A stretch of DNA of 64,000 bases from Runella sp. Its GTDB lineage: Bacteria; Bacteroidota; Bacteroidia; Cytophagales; Spirosomataceae. The stretch is taken from the NCBI GenBank assembly GCA_023254175.1, contig JALQYJ010000020.1:37783-101782 (forward strand), given 5' to 3'. This document shows, in pieces, positions 48,614-57,660 of this stretch; the first letter of the stretch is position 1; every line of letters starts with the position of its first letter. The position numbers were made by a program, and so were the translations under genes. The notes under the pieces were generated by a model that did not search any database, was not told the DNA's origin, and worked only from the letters and a program-made list of their open reading frames with translations.

Positions 48614-49591
48614 TTAGCTGAATAAGCGCAAAGCGGCTTCTAGCGGTTTAATCAGCAACTGACGGACGCGCTGGTACTTGTAGACAGGCTCTTTTTTGAT
48701 GTAAAAACATGGGAATTGGCGATAATACGCATTGTGATTTCGGAGTAATTCTTCCCGATAGTAATCAAATAAAGGGTTCAAATCGGGGCGTTTTTCAAAA
48801 TCAAAACGGTTTTGGTATTTTGATACCACGTTTGGCTTAGCAGGGTCGTAGCCACTGTAATGAAAAAACACCAAGGGCTCGTTATCATTCACCCAATGCT
48901 GGCCTCCGTGCTGAGAAAAACGCCGTTCGTGCATATTCCAGTAGGCGGCATTCCAGCCTGGGTGTTTTTCGATATGGGTGTTATTCCAAAAAACAGGAGC
49001 GAAGTTGACCCAATTTTGATCCACAAACAGTCCATTACAAAGGTCGATTTTACATTCATCAAACAGCTTTTCCTCCCACCATTTCACAAAATCCATGGCT
49101 TCAACGCTTTTGTGCAAGGCGATAAAACCAAGGTTATACACACCTGTATTGAGGTGGTGAAGTTCGTTTGGGGTCAGTTGGTCGTCAATAGGAATCACAA
49201 GGTGGGGAGTTACCACAATATCGTTGGCTTCGAGTAGGTTTTCGAGCTGTGTCAACGGCTGATAAACAATAATATCGGGGTCAAAATAAATCACATTTCG
49301 CACCTGTGGCACTTTTTCAAAAAAATAGCGGATAAAATAAGGCTTGACGGCCGTATTGAGTTCGGTGATGTTATAATGCTCACACATCTGCTCTAGGCCA
49401 TCAATACCTATCCGATGCAGTTCAAGGAGCTCAAAATCAGGGAGTTTTTCCTCTGGCACTTGGGCTACGTCCAAGCGATCGACCAATCCGATGATAAAAC
49501 GAATATGAGGGTTGGTTCTTTTTAACGAATCGCCCAAGGTACGTGCCTGAGCCAAGTAGTTAATCGAACACAGCGTAAAAGCTAATGTCAT
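48614..49591 (-). CDS. GT-A-type putative glycosyltransferase
   Basis: 325 residues. Rossmann-like N-terminus (LAFTLCSINYLAQA), DXD motif in YFDPDIIVY, and the shared blocks NTGVYNLGFIAL, WWEEKL, CNGLFVDQNWVN, HPGWNAAYWNMHERR. Related to the gene at 47592, but with an intact metal motif. Unassigned GT family; likely a sugar transferase of the locus. An 87-bp gap separates it from the upstream GT4 gene. Confidence 0.8.
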   Translation of the reverse strand: MTLAFTLCSINYLAQARTLGDSLKRTNPHIRFIIGLVDRLDVAQVPEEKLPDFELLELHRIGIDGLEQMCEHYNITELNTAVKPYFIRYFFEKVPQVRNVIYFDPDIIVYQPLTQLENLLEANDIVVTPHLVIPIDDQLTPNELHHLNTGVYNLGFIALHKSVEAMDFVKWWEEKLFDECKIDLCNGLFVDQNWVNFAPVFWNNTHIEKHPGWNAAYWNMHERRFSQHGGQHWVNDNEPLVFFHYSGYDPAKPNVVSKYQNRFDFEKRPDLNPLFDYYREELLRNHNAYYRQFPCFYIKKEPVYKYQRVRQLLIKPLEAALRLFS

Positions 49592-49678
49592 TGTTTGGGT
49601 GCTAACGTGCTAATCAATGTGCAAATATCTGACCTACACGGGTAAATGCCAACTATTCCATCGTCTAATCCACAGATG

Positions 49679-50863
49679 TTAGGGGTTTAAGCGACGAATG
49701 GTTTCTACTACTTTGGCAACGCTGGCGTCGGTCGCGTGCCGTTCCAATACCTTTTCTTTACCCCGTTTGCCTTGCTGACGGCGTAAATCGGGGTTTTCAA
49801 TGAGCGTAATAACGGCTTTGCTCATCTCAGCTATGTCCAAATAAGGCACCACAAAACCTGCATCTTTTTCTACCAATTCGGGGGCACCACCGCTTTTTTC
49901 AAAACACACAATCGGGCGTTCGGCTAGAGCCGTTTCCAACACCACCAACGGGTACGGATCTTCGCGCGAAGTCAGCGTAAATACATCGAATTGGCTTAAA
50001 TACTGGAAGACTTCCGACGTAAGACCTACATGAATGATGCGTTCTGATAATCCCATGCGTTCAGCATCAAAGCGTTGGACTTCGTATAATTCTGAGTCTT
50101 CGCGCATCCCTACCCACACAAAATACACCGGGCGTTCACCAAAGTGCTGAATAACTTGCTGGGCTACCATCATAAAGACGTCATTGCCTTTTCGCCATTC
50201 GGCATGGCCACACCCGCCTATAAGTACTGCATTGGTAGGAACTCCCAACACGTTCCGAATGTCTGTTTTTCGGCCTTCTTCTATTTTTCGAAGAATAAGC
50301 GAAGTATCTATAATTTGAAACGTACTAATTTGATTATCAGGATATTGATAGGTTTTTTTAAAATAATTAGCAACGGCTTTCGAGACGACAATGAGGTGAT
50401 TAGTATTGGTCATTAAATGCGCCATGTCGTCGGGATGGCTGAATTTTCCAATAGACATTTCTAATTCGTGCGCAAACAAAATAGTAGGCACAGATAAAAA
50501 ATTTAGGTTCCGATAAGCCGCGGCAGTCGCAATGGTATTGGCAAAAATCAAACCGAAATCTTGGGCTTCCATCTCGGCCCGAAACTGCGTCCAGCGTTTG
50601 GCCAGTACTCGGTGCTTCATACGTTCTTCCCAGCCTACTAGGCGTAGTATTCTGGTTACTAAAGGCGAAAAATGAACATCACCCAAACGGGGTAAGCGCG
50701 TAGTGGGTACTACTTCCCTAAACTCCTCTTCCAATGGGCCGTCGCTACAAAGCAATAAGTGCATAGGTAGCCCCTGTTGTTTCAATTGTCGTAGCAACTG
50801 CAACAAGACAATCTGCCCCCCTGCGCGGTTTGCATCGTGGCTTATAAAGAGAATTTTTTTCAT
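49679..50863 (-). CDS. glycosyltransferase family 4
   Basis: 394 residues. N-terminal KKILFISHDANRAGGQIVLLQ, C-terminal GGCGHAEWRKGND and EX7E in TSREDPYPLVVLETAL. Sequence closely resembles its upstream neighbour (TSREDPFPLVMIES), suggesting duplication with changed acceptor or donor. Gap of 3 bp to the next gene; operon member. Confidence 0.88.
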   Translation of the reverse strand: MKKILFISHDANRAGGQIVLLQLLRQLKQQGLPMHLLLCSDGPLEEEFREVVPTTRLPRLGDVHFSPLVTRILRLVGWEERMKHRVLAKRWTQFRAEMEAQDFGLIFANTIATAAAYRNLNFLSVPTILFAHELEMSIGKFSHPDDMAHLMTNTNHLIVVSKAVANYFKKTYQYPDNQISTFQIIDTSLILRKIEEGRKTDIRNVLGVPTNAVLIGGCGHAEWRKGNDVFMMVAQQVIQHFGERPVYFVWVGMREDSELYEVQRFDAERMGLSERIIHVGLTSEVFQYLSQFDVFTLTSREDPYPLVVLETALAERPIVCFEKSGGAPELVEKDAGFVVPYLDIAEMSKAVITLIENPDLRRQQGKRGKEKVLERHATDASVAKVVETIRRLNP

Positions 50864-50866
50864 CGG

Positions 50867-51970
50867 TTAAAGTGTCGCAAAAAACTGTTTCCAGTAATCA
50901 AGCTGGTTATGAATATCAAACTCCATCGCCCGATTGCGCAAAGTTTCTTTGTCGATAGGTAGCTGTCCACTCATCACGTCTTGCATGATTTGAGCCAGTT
51001 TTGGAATGTCAAAAGCGGGTACTACTTCTCCCATTCCTTTTTGTACAAACTCACTGATTCCTCCCGAATTAAACCCAACGACGGGTTTTTGTAGATAGGC
51101 CGACTCTATCATCACCAGTGGAAAAGGGTCTTCGCGGGAAGTAAGCACAAAGCCATCGCAGATATTGAGATAATCGTAATAATCTTGTCCTCCTTTTGAG
51201 CCTAACGCCAAAAAATTTAATCCCTCACGCCGTACACGCTGTTCGAGGTAGTACGAAATGCCGTAGTCGCTTTTGCTTCCTAACCACACAATGTACGCGT
51301 TTTTGGGCAATTTCGCCAAAATATCAGGAATCATGTCGTAGCCTTTACGCATACACATTGTTCCTGACATCAACCACACAAAGGCATCGCTTGGTAGCCC
51401 AAGTTCTTTTCTAAGTACAGCGGGGTCTTTTTTTAGAACAATTTTTTCGGTATCAATAAACGAGTGTAGCAATTTTACGTTAGGCGTACCCATTCGTTCC
51501 AATTGCTCTGCTACTACGCTAGAGCACCCAATCGACGCTTTAGCATTGGCCAACATTTCCGAAAACGAATCGGCGCGTACCATATCGTACGTTTCCCACA
51601 ACTCGTGCACATGCACTACGTAAGGCACGTTAAGTTTACGCGCAAGTTTGGCAAACTGCGGCATGGTCATGGTGTTAAAATACCACAAATCAGGCTTAAA
51701 CTCGTTATGAATCCGTTTGATATAGCTCTCCTCAGGTGTCAGTCCAACGATTTTATGATAGACCGCCTCTACGGAATAGTACGGTAATCCACGGTGAAAT
51801 TTGTGAAGATAAGTAGCGTCGGCAGGTGAGTGTTTGGCAAACAATTCGCCCGCTTGGCGCGAGTAAACAGCCGTTTTGATGTCACTCCCCGAAAGTTGTT
51901 TAATCATGTACCAAAGAACCATTTCTGAGCCCGTCCGCGCTCCTGTCGGTGTAAAAAATAAAATCTTCAT
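50867..51970 (-). CDS. glycosyltransferase family 4
   Basis: 367 residues, starting MKILFFTPTGARTGSEMVLW. GT-B; donor-site block SGTMCMRKGYDM and EX7E in TSREDPFPLVMIESAY. Closely spaced (3 bp) between the GT2 gene and a second GT4. Transfers a sugar to the lipid-linked intermediate; specificity unknown. Confidence 0.88.
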   Translation of the reverse strand: MKILFFTPTGARTGSEMVLWYMIKQLSGSDIKTAVYSRQAGELFAKHSPADATYLHKFHRGLPYYSVEAVYHKIVGLTPEESYIKRIHNEFKPDLWYFNTMTMPQFAKLARKLNVPYVVHVHELWETYDMVRADSFSEMLANAKASIGCSSVVAEQLERMGTPNVKLLHSFIDTEKIVLKKDPAVLRKELGLPSDAFVWLMSGTMCMRKGYDMIPDILAKLPKNAYIVWLGSKSDYGISYYLEQRVRREGLNFLALGSKGGQDYYDYLNICDGFVLTSREDPFPLVMIESAYLQKPVVGFNSGGISEFVQKGMGEVVPAFDIPKLAQIMQDVMSGQLPIDKETLRNRAMEFDIHNQLDYWKQFFATL

Positions 51971-51973
51971 GCC

Positions 51974-52966
51974 TTAGACGTGGCTCTTTGGGTCGAGCTT
52001 GTAGAAATAGGGTTTGTTACGAATGATTCTCCAAAAATAGGTAGAAAACAACCACACTTTACGGGTAAAGTCTTTTTGTTGCTCTAACTCCCCAAACGGA
52101 TTGCGAAATTTAGAAACATTAAGGGCTATTTTCCAACCAAAATAAATGGGAATCATCAGGTAATAATTGAGCATTAGCCCTAAAAAACGGCCAATGCCAA
52201 ACTCTTTTCGTACCCATACTAAATTGGATAGCTGGATTTGGGGATAAAAACGATTGATAATCGTAATCAGTACCTCTTTCCGTTTGGGATTGCTTCCCCA
52301 TTCGTGGTGAATATACCCACAGTCTTCAAATACTTTCAGTTTCCCGACCCGTCCCAAGCGACAATTCCATTCGACATCTTCGCCGTACAAAAAGAAGTCT
52401 TCGTCCAACAAACCTGCTTTTGCCACTACTTCTCGTTTTACTAGCAAAAAGGCCGCAGGTACCCAATCCACTTGGTCGGGGTCGTCGTAATGCGTTTCGG
52501 GGATAAGTTTTTCGAGAATACTTTGAAAAATACGCCCAGGAGGCATCACGTATAAAGTCCGCTTGAATATGGCTAAACTGCGATAAAAAGGGCGCGGAGT
52601 ACCGTCTGAAAATAGTTGTACGCCCCCGCAAGCGGCGGTTTCGGGTTGGCTATCGAGGCGCGTGATACACTTGGTCAGAATGTCATCCAAAAACTCAGTA
52701 TCGGAGTTTAAAAGTAAATAATAACGGCCTTTAGCGGCCCGTATGCCTTTGTTGTTAGCCCTTGAAAAACCTGCGTTGTAGCCCATTTGAAGCCACTGAA
52801 CTTCAGGAAACTCACTGGTAATGATGGCGTCTGCTCCATCTTGGGAGTCGTTATCAACCACAATCACCTCAAAACTAACCCCTTTGGTATGTGCATAAAT
52901 CGACCGAATACAGTCGGTGGTTAGTTTGAGGGTTTTATAATGAATAATGATTATCGAAACGTCCAT
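51974..52966 (-). CDS. glycosyltransferase family 2, rhamnosyltransferase-like
   Basis: 330 residues. GT-A fold with SIIIIHYKTLKLT start, DNDSQDG, the metal motif NSDTEFLD, and FLYGEDVEWNCRLG near the acceptor site. This style is typical of WbbL-type rhamnosyltransferases. C-terminal hydrophobic stretch around 255-280 may associate with the membrane. Last gene before a 79-bp intergenic hairpin region. Confidence 0.85.
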   Translation of the reverse strand: MDVSIIIIHYKTLKLTTDCIRSIYAHTKGVSFEVIVVDNDSQDGADAIITSEFPEVQWLQMGYNAGFSRANNKGIRAAKGRYYLLLNSDTEFLDDILTKCITRLDSQPETAACGGVQLFSDGTPRPFYRSLAIFKRTLYVMPPGRIFQSILEKLIPETHYDDPDQVDWVPAAFLLVKREVVAKAGLLDEDFFLYGEDVEWNCRLGRVGKLKVFEDCGYIHHEWGSNPKRKEVLITIINRFYPQIQLSNLVWVRKEFGIGRFLGLMLNYYLMIPIYFGWKIALNVSKFRNPFGELEQQKDFTRKVWLFSTYFWRIIRNKPYFYKLDPKSHV

Positions 52967-52991
52967 ATTCAGCGGTCAGGAGTGAGCCATT

Positions 52992-53035
52992 AGCAGTTAG
53001 CAGGCCGCGGTCAGTATTGCTGCCTGCTAACCGCT
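52992..53035. repeat. imperfect inverted repeat built from GTTAGCAG/GCGGTCAG words
   Basis: AGCAGTTAGCAGG (52992-53004) pairs with CCTGCTAACCGCT (53023-53035) with one mismatch; GCGGTCAG/CTGAC-type words recur on both sides. A T-run follows on the plus strand, where no gene ends. Looks like a dispersed intergenic repeat. Confidence 0.55.
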
Positions 53036-53045
53036 GACTGCTTTT

Positions 53046-53699
53046 TTAATATACTTTATAGCTTGGAATAGGTCTTTTTTCGGCGGGACTGCCCATATAA
53101 ACGCCCCAAGCCTCGGTGTTTTTGGTAATAGAAGCCGACATCGCGACCAACGTTCCTTCGGCAATGGTCGTATAATCGCGAATGGTGGCATTTACGCCAA
53201 AAAACGAGTACGATTCTACCACACAGTGCCCCGAAAGCACGACGTGCGAAGTAAAAAATACGTGGTCTTTGATAATTCCGTGATGACCAATGTGGTTGCC
53301 ACTCCAAAGCACACAATTATTGCCTATTTTGGTAAAAGGCTGAATGGTATTATCTTCAAGAATAAAGCAATTTTCGCCGATTTCGTTGCCAAACCACGTC
53401 GCTTTTGAGCTGATATAGGTAATAAACTCATATCCTTTGGCTTTGGCTTCGAGATAGACTTTTTCTCGATTTTTGTTCATTTTTCGGCCCGTCATAGGCG
53501 CAAAAAATTTAAACTCCGACGGCGAGTAAAACGTTTCTACCTCCTCAAATGGCACAATAGGTAACCCCTTAAATTCGGTTTCTTTCAGGTATTCTTGATT
53601 GACCGTAAATGCCACTACTTCGTGGTCGGAATCGTGCGTTAAATAAAAATGAGCTAGTTCTGCGGTATCAAGAACCCCAAAGATGACCACTTTTGCCAT
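53046..53699 (-). CDS. NeuD/PglD-like sugar N- or O-acetyltransferase
   Basis: 217 residues. An N-terminal PglD-type nucleotide-sugar-binding subdomain (about 1-85; KVVIFGVLDTAELA) is followed by a left-handed beta-helix with hexapeptide repeats (about 95-210) containing the GNHIGHHG block with the catalytic-histidine pattern. Transfers acetyl from acetyl-CoA to an amino sugar nucleotide. Position near a DegT aminotransferase suggests an N-acetylated amino sugar is made for the polysaccharide. Confidence 0.85.
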   Translation of the reverse strand: MAKVVIFGVLDTAELAHFYLTHDSDHEVVAFTVNQEYLKETEFKGLPIVPFEEVETFYSPSEFKFFAPMTGRKMNKNREKVYLEAKAKGYEFITYISSKATWFGNEIGENCFILEDNTIQPFTKIGNNCVLWSGNHIGHHGIIKDHVFFTSHVVLSGHCVVESYSFFGVNATIRDYTTIAEGTLVAMSASITKNTEAWGVYMGSPAEKRPIPSYKVY

Positions 53700-53703
53700 A
53701 AGA

Positions 53704-54402
53704 TTATACCAGTTCGTATTCGTTTAAAAACTGCTGAATGTCAACTACATCGTTGAACATCAAAATATCAATAATTGATAACCAAGGGACAAACTCATTC
53801 TTAAATTGAGCATATCCTACGGGTTTCGATTTTATAAAATTGAGCCGAATTCCTTTTTCTTCAAACACCGTTTTGTCGTAAAGCTCCGTGCCACCAATGG
53901 GATTGATGTAATGCTGCGCTTTTTCTTGCAAACAAATATCCAAGATTCGTTCTTGCGCTTTCAGGTGCGTATTTTGGTAAATCGCCGAACTAGGTACAAT
54001 TTCCGTTTTAATCGACAAGTAATCGGCCAAAATTCCAAAACCCGCCGCAATCCAGTCGCTTAATTTCTCAGCATCGAAATTGATAATTTTTTCCGTTACC
54101 TCAAAGGCCGTTAAGTAAAATGGCGCTTTTTTATACCCTTGCTCGATAGTTTTCAACAGTTTACCTTTCCATTTTGGGTCATTTGAAAGGTAAATCTCGT
54201 TGATAAGCCTGTTTTGACTGGCCTCTTTAAGTGGAATCGTGAACAAATACGCTTGCCCGTTGACCAAGATACGATTCCGATTTATCCAGCCTTTATTGAT
54301 ATAGTTGACGTCATCGTACAGCACAAACTTATCCACGGCATTCATCAGTTGCAAATAACCAATGTACGGCATAAAATAAGGTTGCATAATGGCAAGACGC
54401 AT
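53704..54402 (-). CDS. wbqC: WbqC family protein
   Basis: 232 residues, beginning RLAIMQPYFMPYIGYLQL, the WbqC-family signature, with YDDVNYINKGWINRNRI. Members occur in O-antigen loci beside aminotransferases and acetyltransferases, but the reaction is not established to my knowledge. A 4-bp gap to the NeuD-like gene implies a linked step. Confidence 0.9.
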   Translation of the reverse strand: MRLAIMQPYFMPYIGYLQLMNAVDKFVLYDDVNYINKGWINRNRILVNGQAYLFTIPLKEASQNRLINEIYLSNDPKWKGKLLKTIEQGYKKAPFYLTAFEVTEKIINFDAEKLSDWIAAGFGILADYLSIKTEIVPSSAIYQNTHLKAQERILDICLQEKAQHYINPIGGTELYDKTVFEEKGIRLNFIKSKPVGYAQFKNEFVPWLSIIDILMFNDVVDIQQFLNEYELV

Positions 54403-54455
54403 AGATTAATCGTTTTTAGAATGATAAATAAAAAAGGTACGCAGGTGTAGAGGGG

Positions 54456-54492
54456 CCAACTTCTCGAAAGTTTTGTACTTTCGAGAAGTTGG
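54456..54492. other. 16-bp perfect hairpin directly after a stop codon
   Basis: CCAACTTCTCGAAAGT (456-471), 5-nt loop, exact complement (477-492), beginning 1 base after the stop of the GT-C gene at 54494. No U-tract on the minus strand. Confidence 0.8.
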
Positions 54493-54493
54493 T

Positions 54494-56563
54494 TTATTTC
54501 AATTTTCTTAGGTAGTAATCTTCCCCTGGAACAATGAGGTCTTTCATAGTAGTGTCTGTCCCCAAACGAATATCGGTCGGAAGAGGAGAAATGACATTTT
54601 TTGAGAAAAACAAGTAATCGGCTTCCTTAGGAATGGGTTGAACGCCTTTTTCAAAAGGATTAATTGTAATCAGGCGCCGCGAAAGGTGCTTACCGTACAA
54701 CGGATATTCAAAGTCATCGTTGATAGTACCCAAGGCCACCGTGGCGGAGTCGGGTACCATTTGGTCAAACTTTTGGTAGGCTTTGGTAATATCAGGACGG
54801 GCAAAGGTCATCAATTCAATCCGTTCAGTTTTAAACGCCGACTTATTCCCCAGCGCATCAAATGGCAAACAGCGTACGTTTAAAAACACCGCTAATAAGG
54901 CCGACATACAGCCCAATACGGTTACGATACCGACGTACGTTTTAAGTGCCCACGAGTACCCCGATTTTTCGAGGCTATATTTATGGCTAAACAACAGTGT
55001 CAAAAATACGACACCCAAGACCCCTGTTTCCTGAAAATACCGTCCTTTCCAAGGGTCATATGGCGCTGAATACGATAAAGCAGTAAAATGCAACAACAAC
55101 GCCATCGCTAAAAACCAATGCGCGGGTGCACGAACGAACCCTAAGAGTACCAATAACACCAAAGGAAACACCAACGCAAAACCAAAAATGCCCCAATAGG
55201 GATTTCCATTGAAAAACTCAAAGCGACGCTCAAACGTAAAAGGCACAATCGAAAACTCGGTGGTTTCGTCTAGGCGCATCTTTAATTTATCTTCCAAATA
55301 AACAAGTGGCTTACGCATAACTCGATTGGCTTTTTGGCCTATTTCCACGTTTCGAATCCCATCTAAGTTCACAAAATCGTACGCATAACGCATTGCATTT
55401 CGAGAACCTTGTTCGAATAAATTCCGAAATCCTCCGTTGGAAGTGGCTCGTTCAATGGACTGATGTTTGAGGGCCGTGGGAGGGCCAATAGGATGGCCAA
55501 ATACTTCAATGTTTTTTAAATAGCCCGTTGGCAATGTCCAAATACAAAAACAGAGTGGAATCGCAATTGCCAGCTTTCCGATGGCTAACCAGTTAAAAAA
55601 GCCTTTTTTTAGCCCCTTTTTTTCTCCCCACGCATTTTGTAAAAATACGGTATAAATCATCACCACAAATACCGAAGGTAGCAACAGCGTAAACGTTACT
55701 TTATGGCCATAAACTACCCCAAACGCCAACGCCGCCAAATATAAATAACGGTCTTCGCGCGTGATGCGGTAGGTAAACAAAAAATACAAAAGCGTACTAA
55801 AGTAAGCCGTCAGAACGATGTCGGTTTCCGTCGTGATGGCTTGCATTAAAAAATCCAAAAACATGGCGAAAGCAAAAGCAGCAAAGAAACTCGCATTCAA
55901 GCGGTTTTTCCCGACGCGTTGAGCAATGCCGAACACGGCCACTACTGTCATCCAATACGATAAATGGTGAATGAGTTTAAAAGCGTTTTCAAAGCCCCCC
56001 GTCATCAAATAGGAATAAATTTGAATAGTGGTCACACTTTTAGGGTAGGTATCCATGTTCCAGTTGGTTCCACCAAAATGCGCCATCGTGCCCCGTTGGA
56101 TGTATTGCACAGCCCGATTGAGGTGGCCTGTCATACTATCCCATTCGTTGGGAACGGTAAACAAGACAAGGATTAAGTTGGTGATACCAATTACCACTAG
56201 GGTCAGCATCATTACTCCGAACAAGAAACGAAGATAAGCGCCACAGCTCACGTACCAGCGTTGCACCGCATGCCACCGATGCACCAGCATTGTCAGCGGT
56301 GCAAAGGGCGTTTTTTGCGGGGCTATTTTTGAAAAAACACCCCAAATCAACGTAGGAGGTACAAATACTCCCAACGCCCAAGCCCATGTAGCATTGGTGA
56401 GGTGTAAAGGGGATAAACAAAAACCTATGAGAATGATACTACTCGCAAAAAGAAGAAACGATGTTAGTAGCCAGTCGATAAGCGACGGGCGACAAATTTG
56501 AGCGGCTGTCTGTCCGATGTATCCAACGAATACCCCGAAACATACTAAACTAAGCAATGCCAT
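54494..56563 (-). CDS. multi-pass membrane protein, GT-C glycosyltransferase-like (ArnT/PMT style)
   Basis: 689 residues from ATG 56563; the long in-frame extension to 56677 lies inside the upstream gene and is rejected. About 12 or more membrane segments. The first large outside loop carries NEWDSMTGHL, the acidic motif of lipid-phosphate-sugar-dependent GT-C enzymes, and a C-terminal soluble part holds a repeat of charged residues. Probably glycosylates the exported glycan. Starts 2 bp after the DegT gene. Confidence 0.75.
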   Translation of the reverse strand: MALLSLVCFGVFVGYIGQTAAQICRPSLIDWLLTSFLLFASSIILIGFCLSPLHLTNATWAWALGVFVPPTLIWGVFSKIAPQKTPFAPLTMLVHRWHAVQRWYVSCGAYLRFLFGVMMLTLVVIGITNLILVLFTVPNEWDSMTGHLNRAVQYIQRGTMAHFGGTNWNMDTYPKSVTTIQIYSYLMTGGFENAFKLIHHLSYWMTVVAVFGIAQRVGKNRLNASFFAAFAFAMFLDFLMQAITTETDIVLTAYFSTLLYFLFTYRITREDRYLYLAALAFGVVYGHKVTFTLLLPSVFVVMIYTVFLQNAWGEKKGLKKGFFNWLAIGKLAIAIPLCFCIWTLPTGYLKNIEVFGHPIGPPTALKHQSIERATSNGGFRNLFEQGSRNAMRYAYDFVNLDGIRNVEIGQKANRVMRKPLVYLEDKLKMRLDETTEFSIVPFTFERRFEFFNGNPYWGIFGFALVFPLVLLVLLGFVRAPAHWFLAMALLLHFTALSYSAPYDPWKGRYFQETGVLGVVFLTLLFSHKYSLEKSGYSWALKTYVGIVTVLGCMSALLAVFLNVRCLPFDALGNKSAFKTERIELMTFARPDITKAYQKFDQMVPDSATVALGTINDDFEYPLYGKHLSRRLITINPFEKGVQPIPKEADYLFFSKNVISPLPTDIRLGTDTTMKDLIVPGEDYYLRKLK

Positions 56564-56565
56564 AG

Positions 56566-57639
56566 TTATAGATGTTGGTTTATCAACGTAGCTATTCGTC
56601 TGGCATCTTCGTGAGGTAGCTCGGCATGAAGCGGCAAACACACCACCCGCAAAGAAATATCTTCTGACACGGGACAAGCTTCGGCTTCCTTTAAAAACGG
56701 AAGCTGATTGAGCGAAGGATAAAAATAACGGCGTGGTACAATCTCGTGTTGTGCCAAAACGTCTCTCACCTGAAGTAGTTTTTTTTCTGACTCAAACACT
56801 ACTGGGTAATATGAGTAATTACGCTCTAATCCATCAGCCCACTGAGGTGCCGACAAGCGTCTCCAATCGAGAAGCTCTGTATATACCTCACAAACGGCTT
56901 TTCGTGCCTGAATCAATTGAGGAACCATCGGCAAGTTGCAAAGCCCCATTGCGGCGTGTACTTCCGAATTTTTACCATTTATCCCCATAAAAAAATATTC
57001 ATCTCCTCGGTGACCAAAAGCGCGCATCAAGTGCATTTTTTCGTGCCGTTCTGAGGTGTTTGTAATAATTGCTCCCCCTTCTACGGTATGGAATAATTTG
57101 GTGGCGTGGAAACTACACGTAGCAAAATCACCGTAGGATAGCAGTGATTTCCCCAAATAATTAGCTCCAAAGGCATGCGCCCCGTCGTAAATGACAACGA
57201 GGTTGTATTTTTGGGCTATTTTTTCGATGGCTTCCACGTCGCAGGCATTGCCATAAACGTGGGTGGCCAAAATCGCCCGTGTTTTTTCAGTGATTGTCGC
57301 TTCAATTAAATTTGGATTGATGCAATAAGTGGCGGGGTCAATGTCAACAAAGACAGGATGGAAATTTTCCCACAAAATAACGTTAGTGGTAGCCACGTAC
57401 GAAAAAGGCGTAGTTATAATTTCCCCAGCCGGTTCAAGTAGCTTCAATGCCATCTGTAGCACAATGGTACCATTGCCACAAAAAGACAAATACTCGGCTC
57501 CAAGGTATTCTTTAAGTCCTTTTTCCAACTGCTGGGCCAAGGGGCCATTGTTGGTCAGCTGTGAATTGTCCCAGATTTGTTTTAAATAAGAAACATATTC
57601 ATCAAAATCAGGGAGGTATGTTTTGGTAACGTTAATCAT
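56566..57639 (-). CDS. DegT/DnrJ/EryC1-type sugar aminotransferase
   Basis: 357 residues from ATG 57639 (the TTG at 57651 is not needed). PLP-dependent fold I: Schiff-base lysine in FHATKLFH (K181), cofactor aspartate in YDGAHAFG (D152), and GNGTIVL near 55-61. Converts a keto-sugar nucleotide to the amino sugar, which the NeuD-like protein could then acetylate. Located between the ABC exporter and the GT-C gene; only 2 bp separate it from the latter. Confidence 0.9.
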   Translation of the reverse strand: MINVTKTYLPDFDEYVSYLKQIWDNSQLTNNGPLAQQLEKGLKEYLGAEYLSFCGNGTIVLQMALKLLEPAGEIITTPFSYVATTNVILWENFHPVFVDIDPATYCINPNLIEATITEKTRAILATHVYGNACDVEAIEKIAQKYNLVVIYDGAHAFGANYLGKSLLSYGDFATCSFHATKLFHTVEGGAIITNTSERHEKMHLMRAFGHRGDEYFFMGINGKNSEVHAAMGLCNLPMVPQLIQARKAVCEVYTELLDWRRLSAPQWADGLERNYSYYPVVFESEKKLLQVRDVLAQHEIVPRRYFYPSLNQLPFLKEAEACPVSEDISLRVVCLPLHAELPHEDARRIATLINQHL

Positions 57640-57660
57640 TCGCTTGGACAATCCAGCCGT

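Noticed and set aside
56564..56677. N-terminal extension of the GT-C membrane protein
   Set aside because: Would lie inside the DegT coding sequence; the ATG at 56563 gives a proper first membrane segment.
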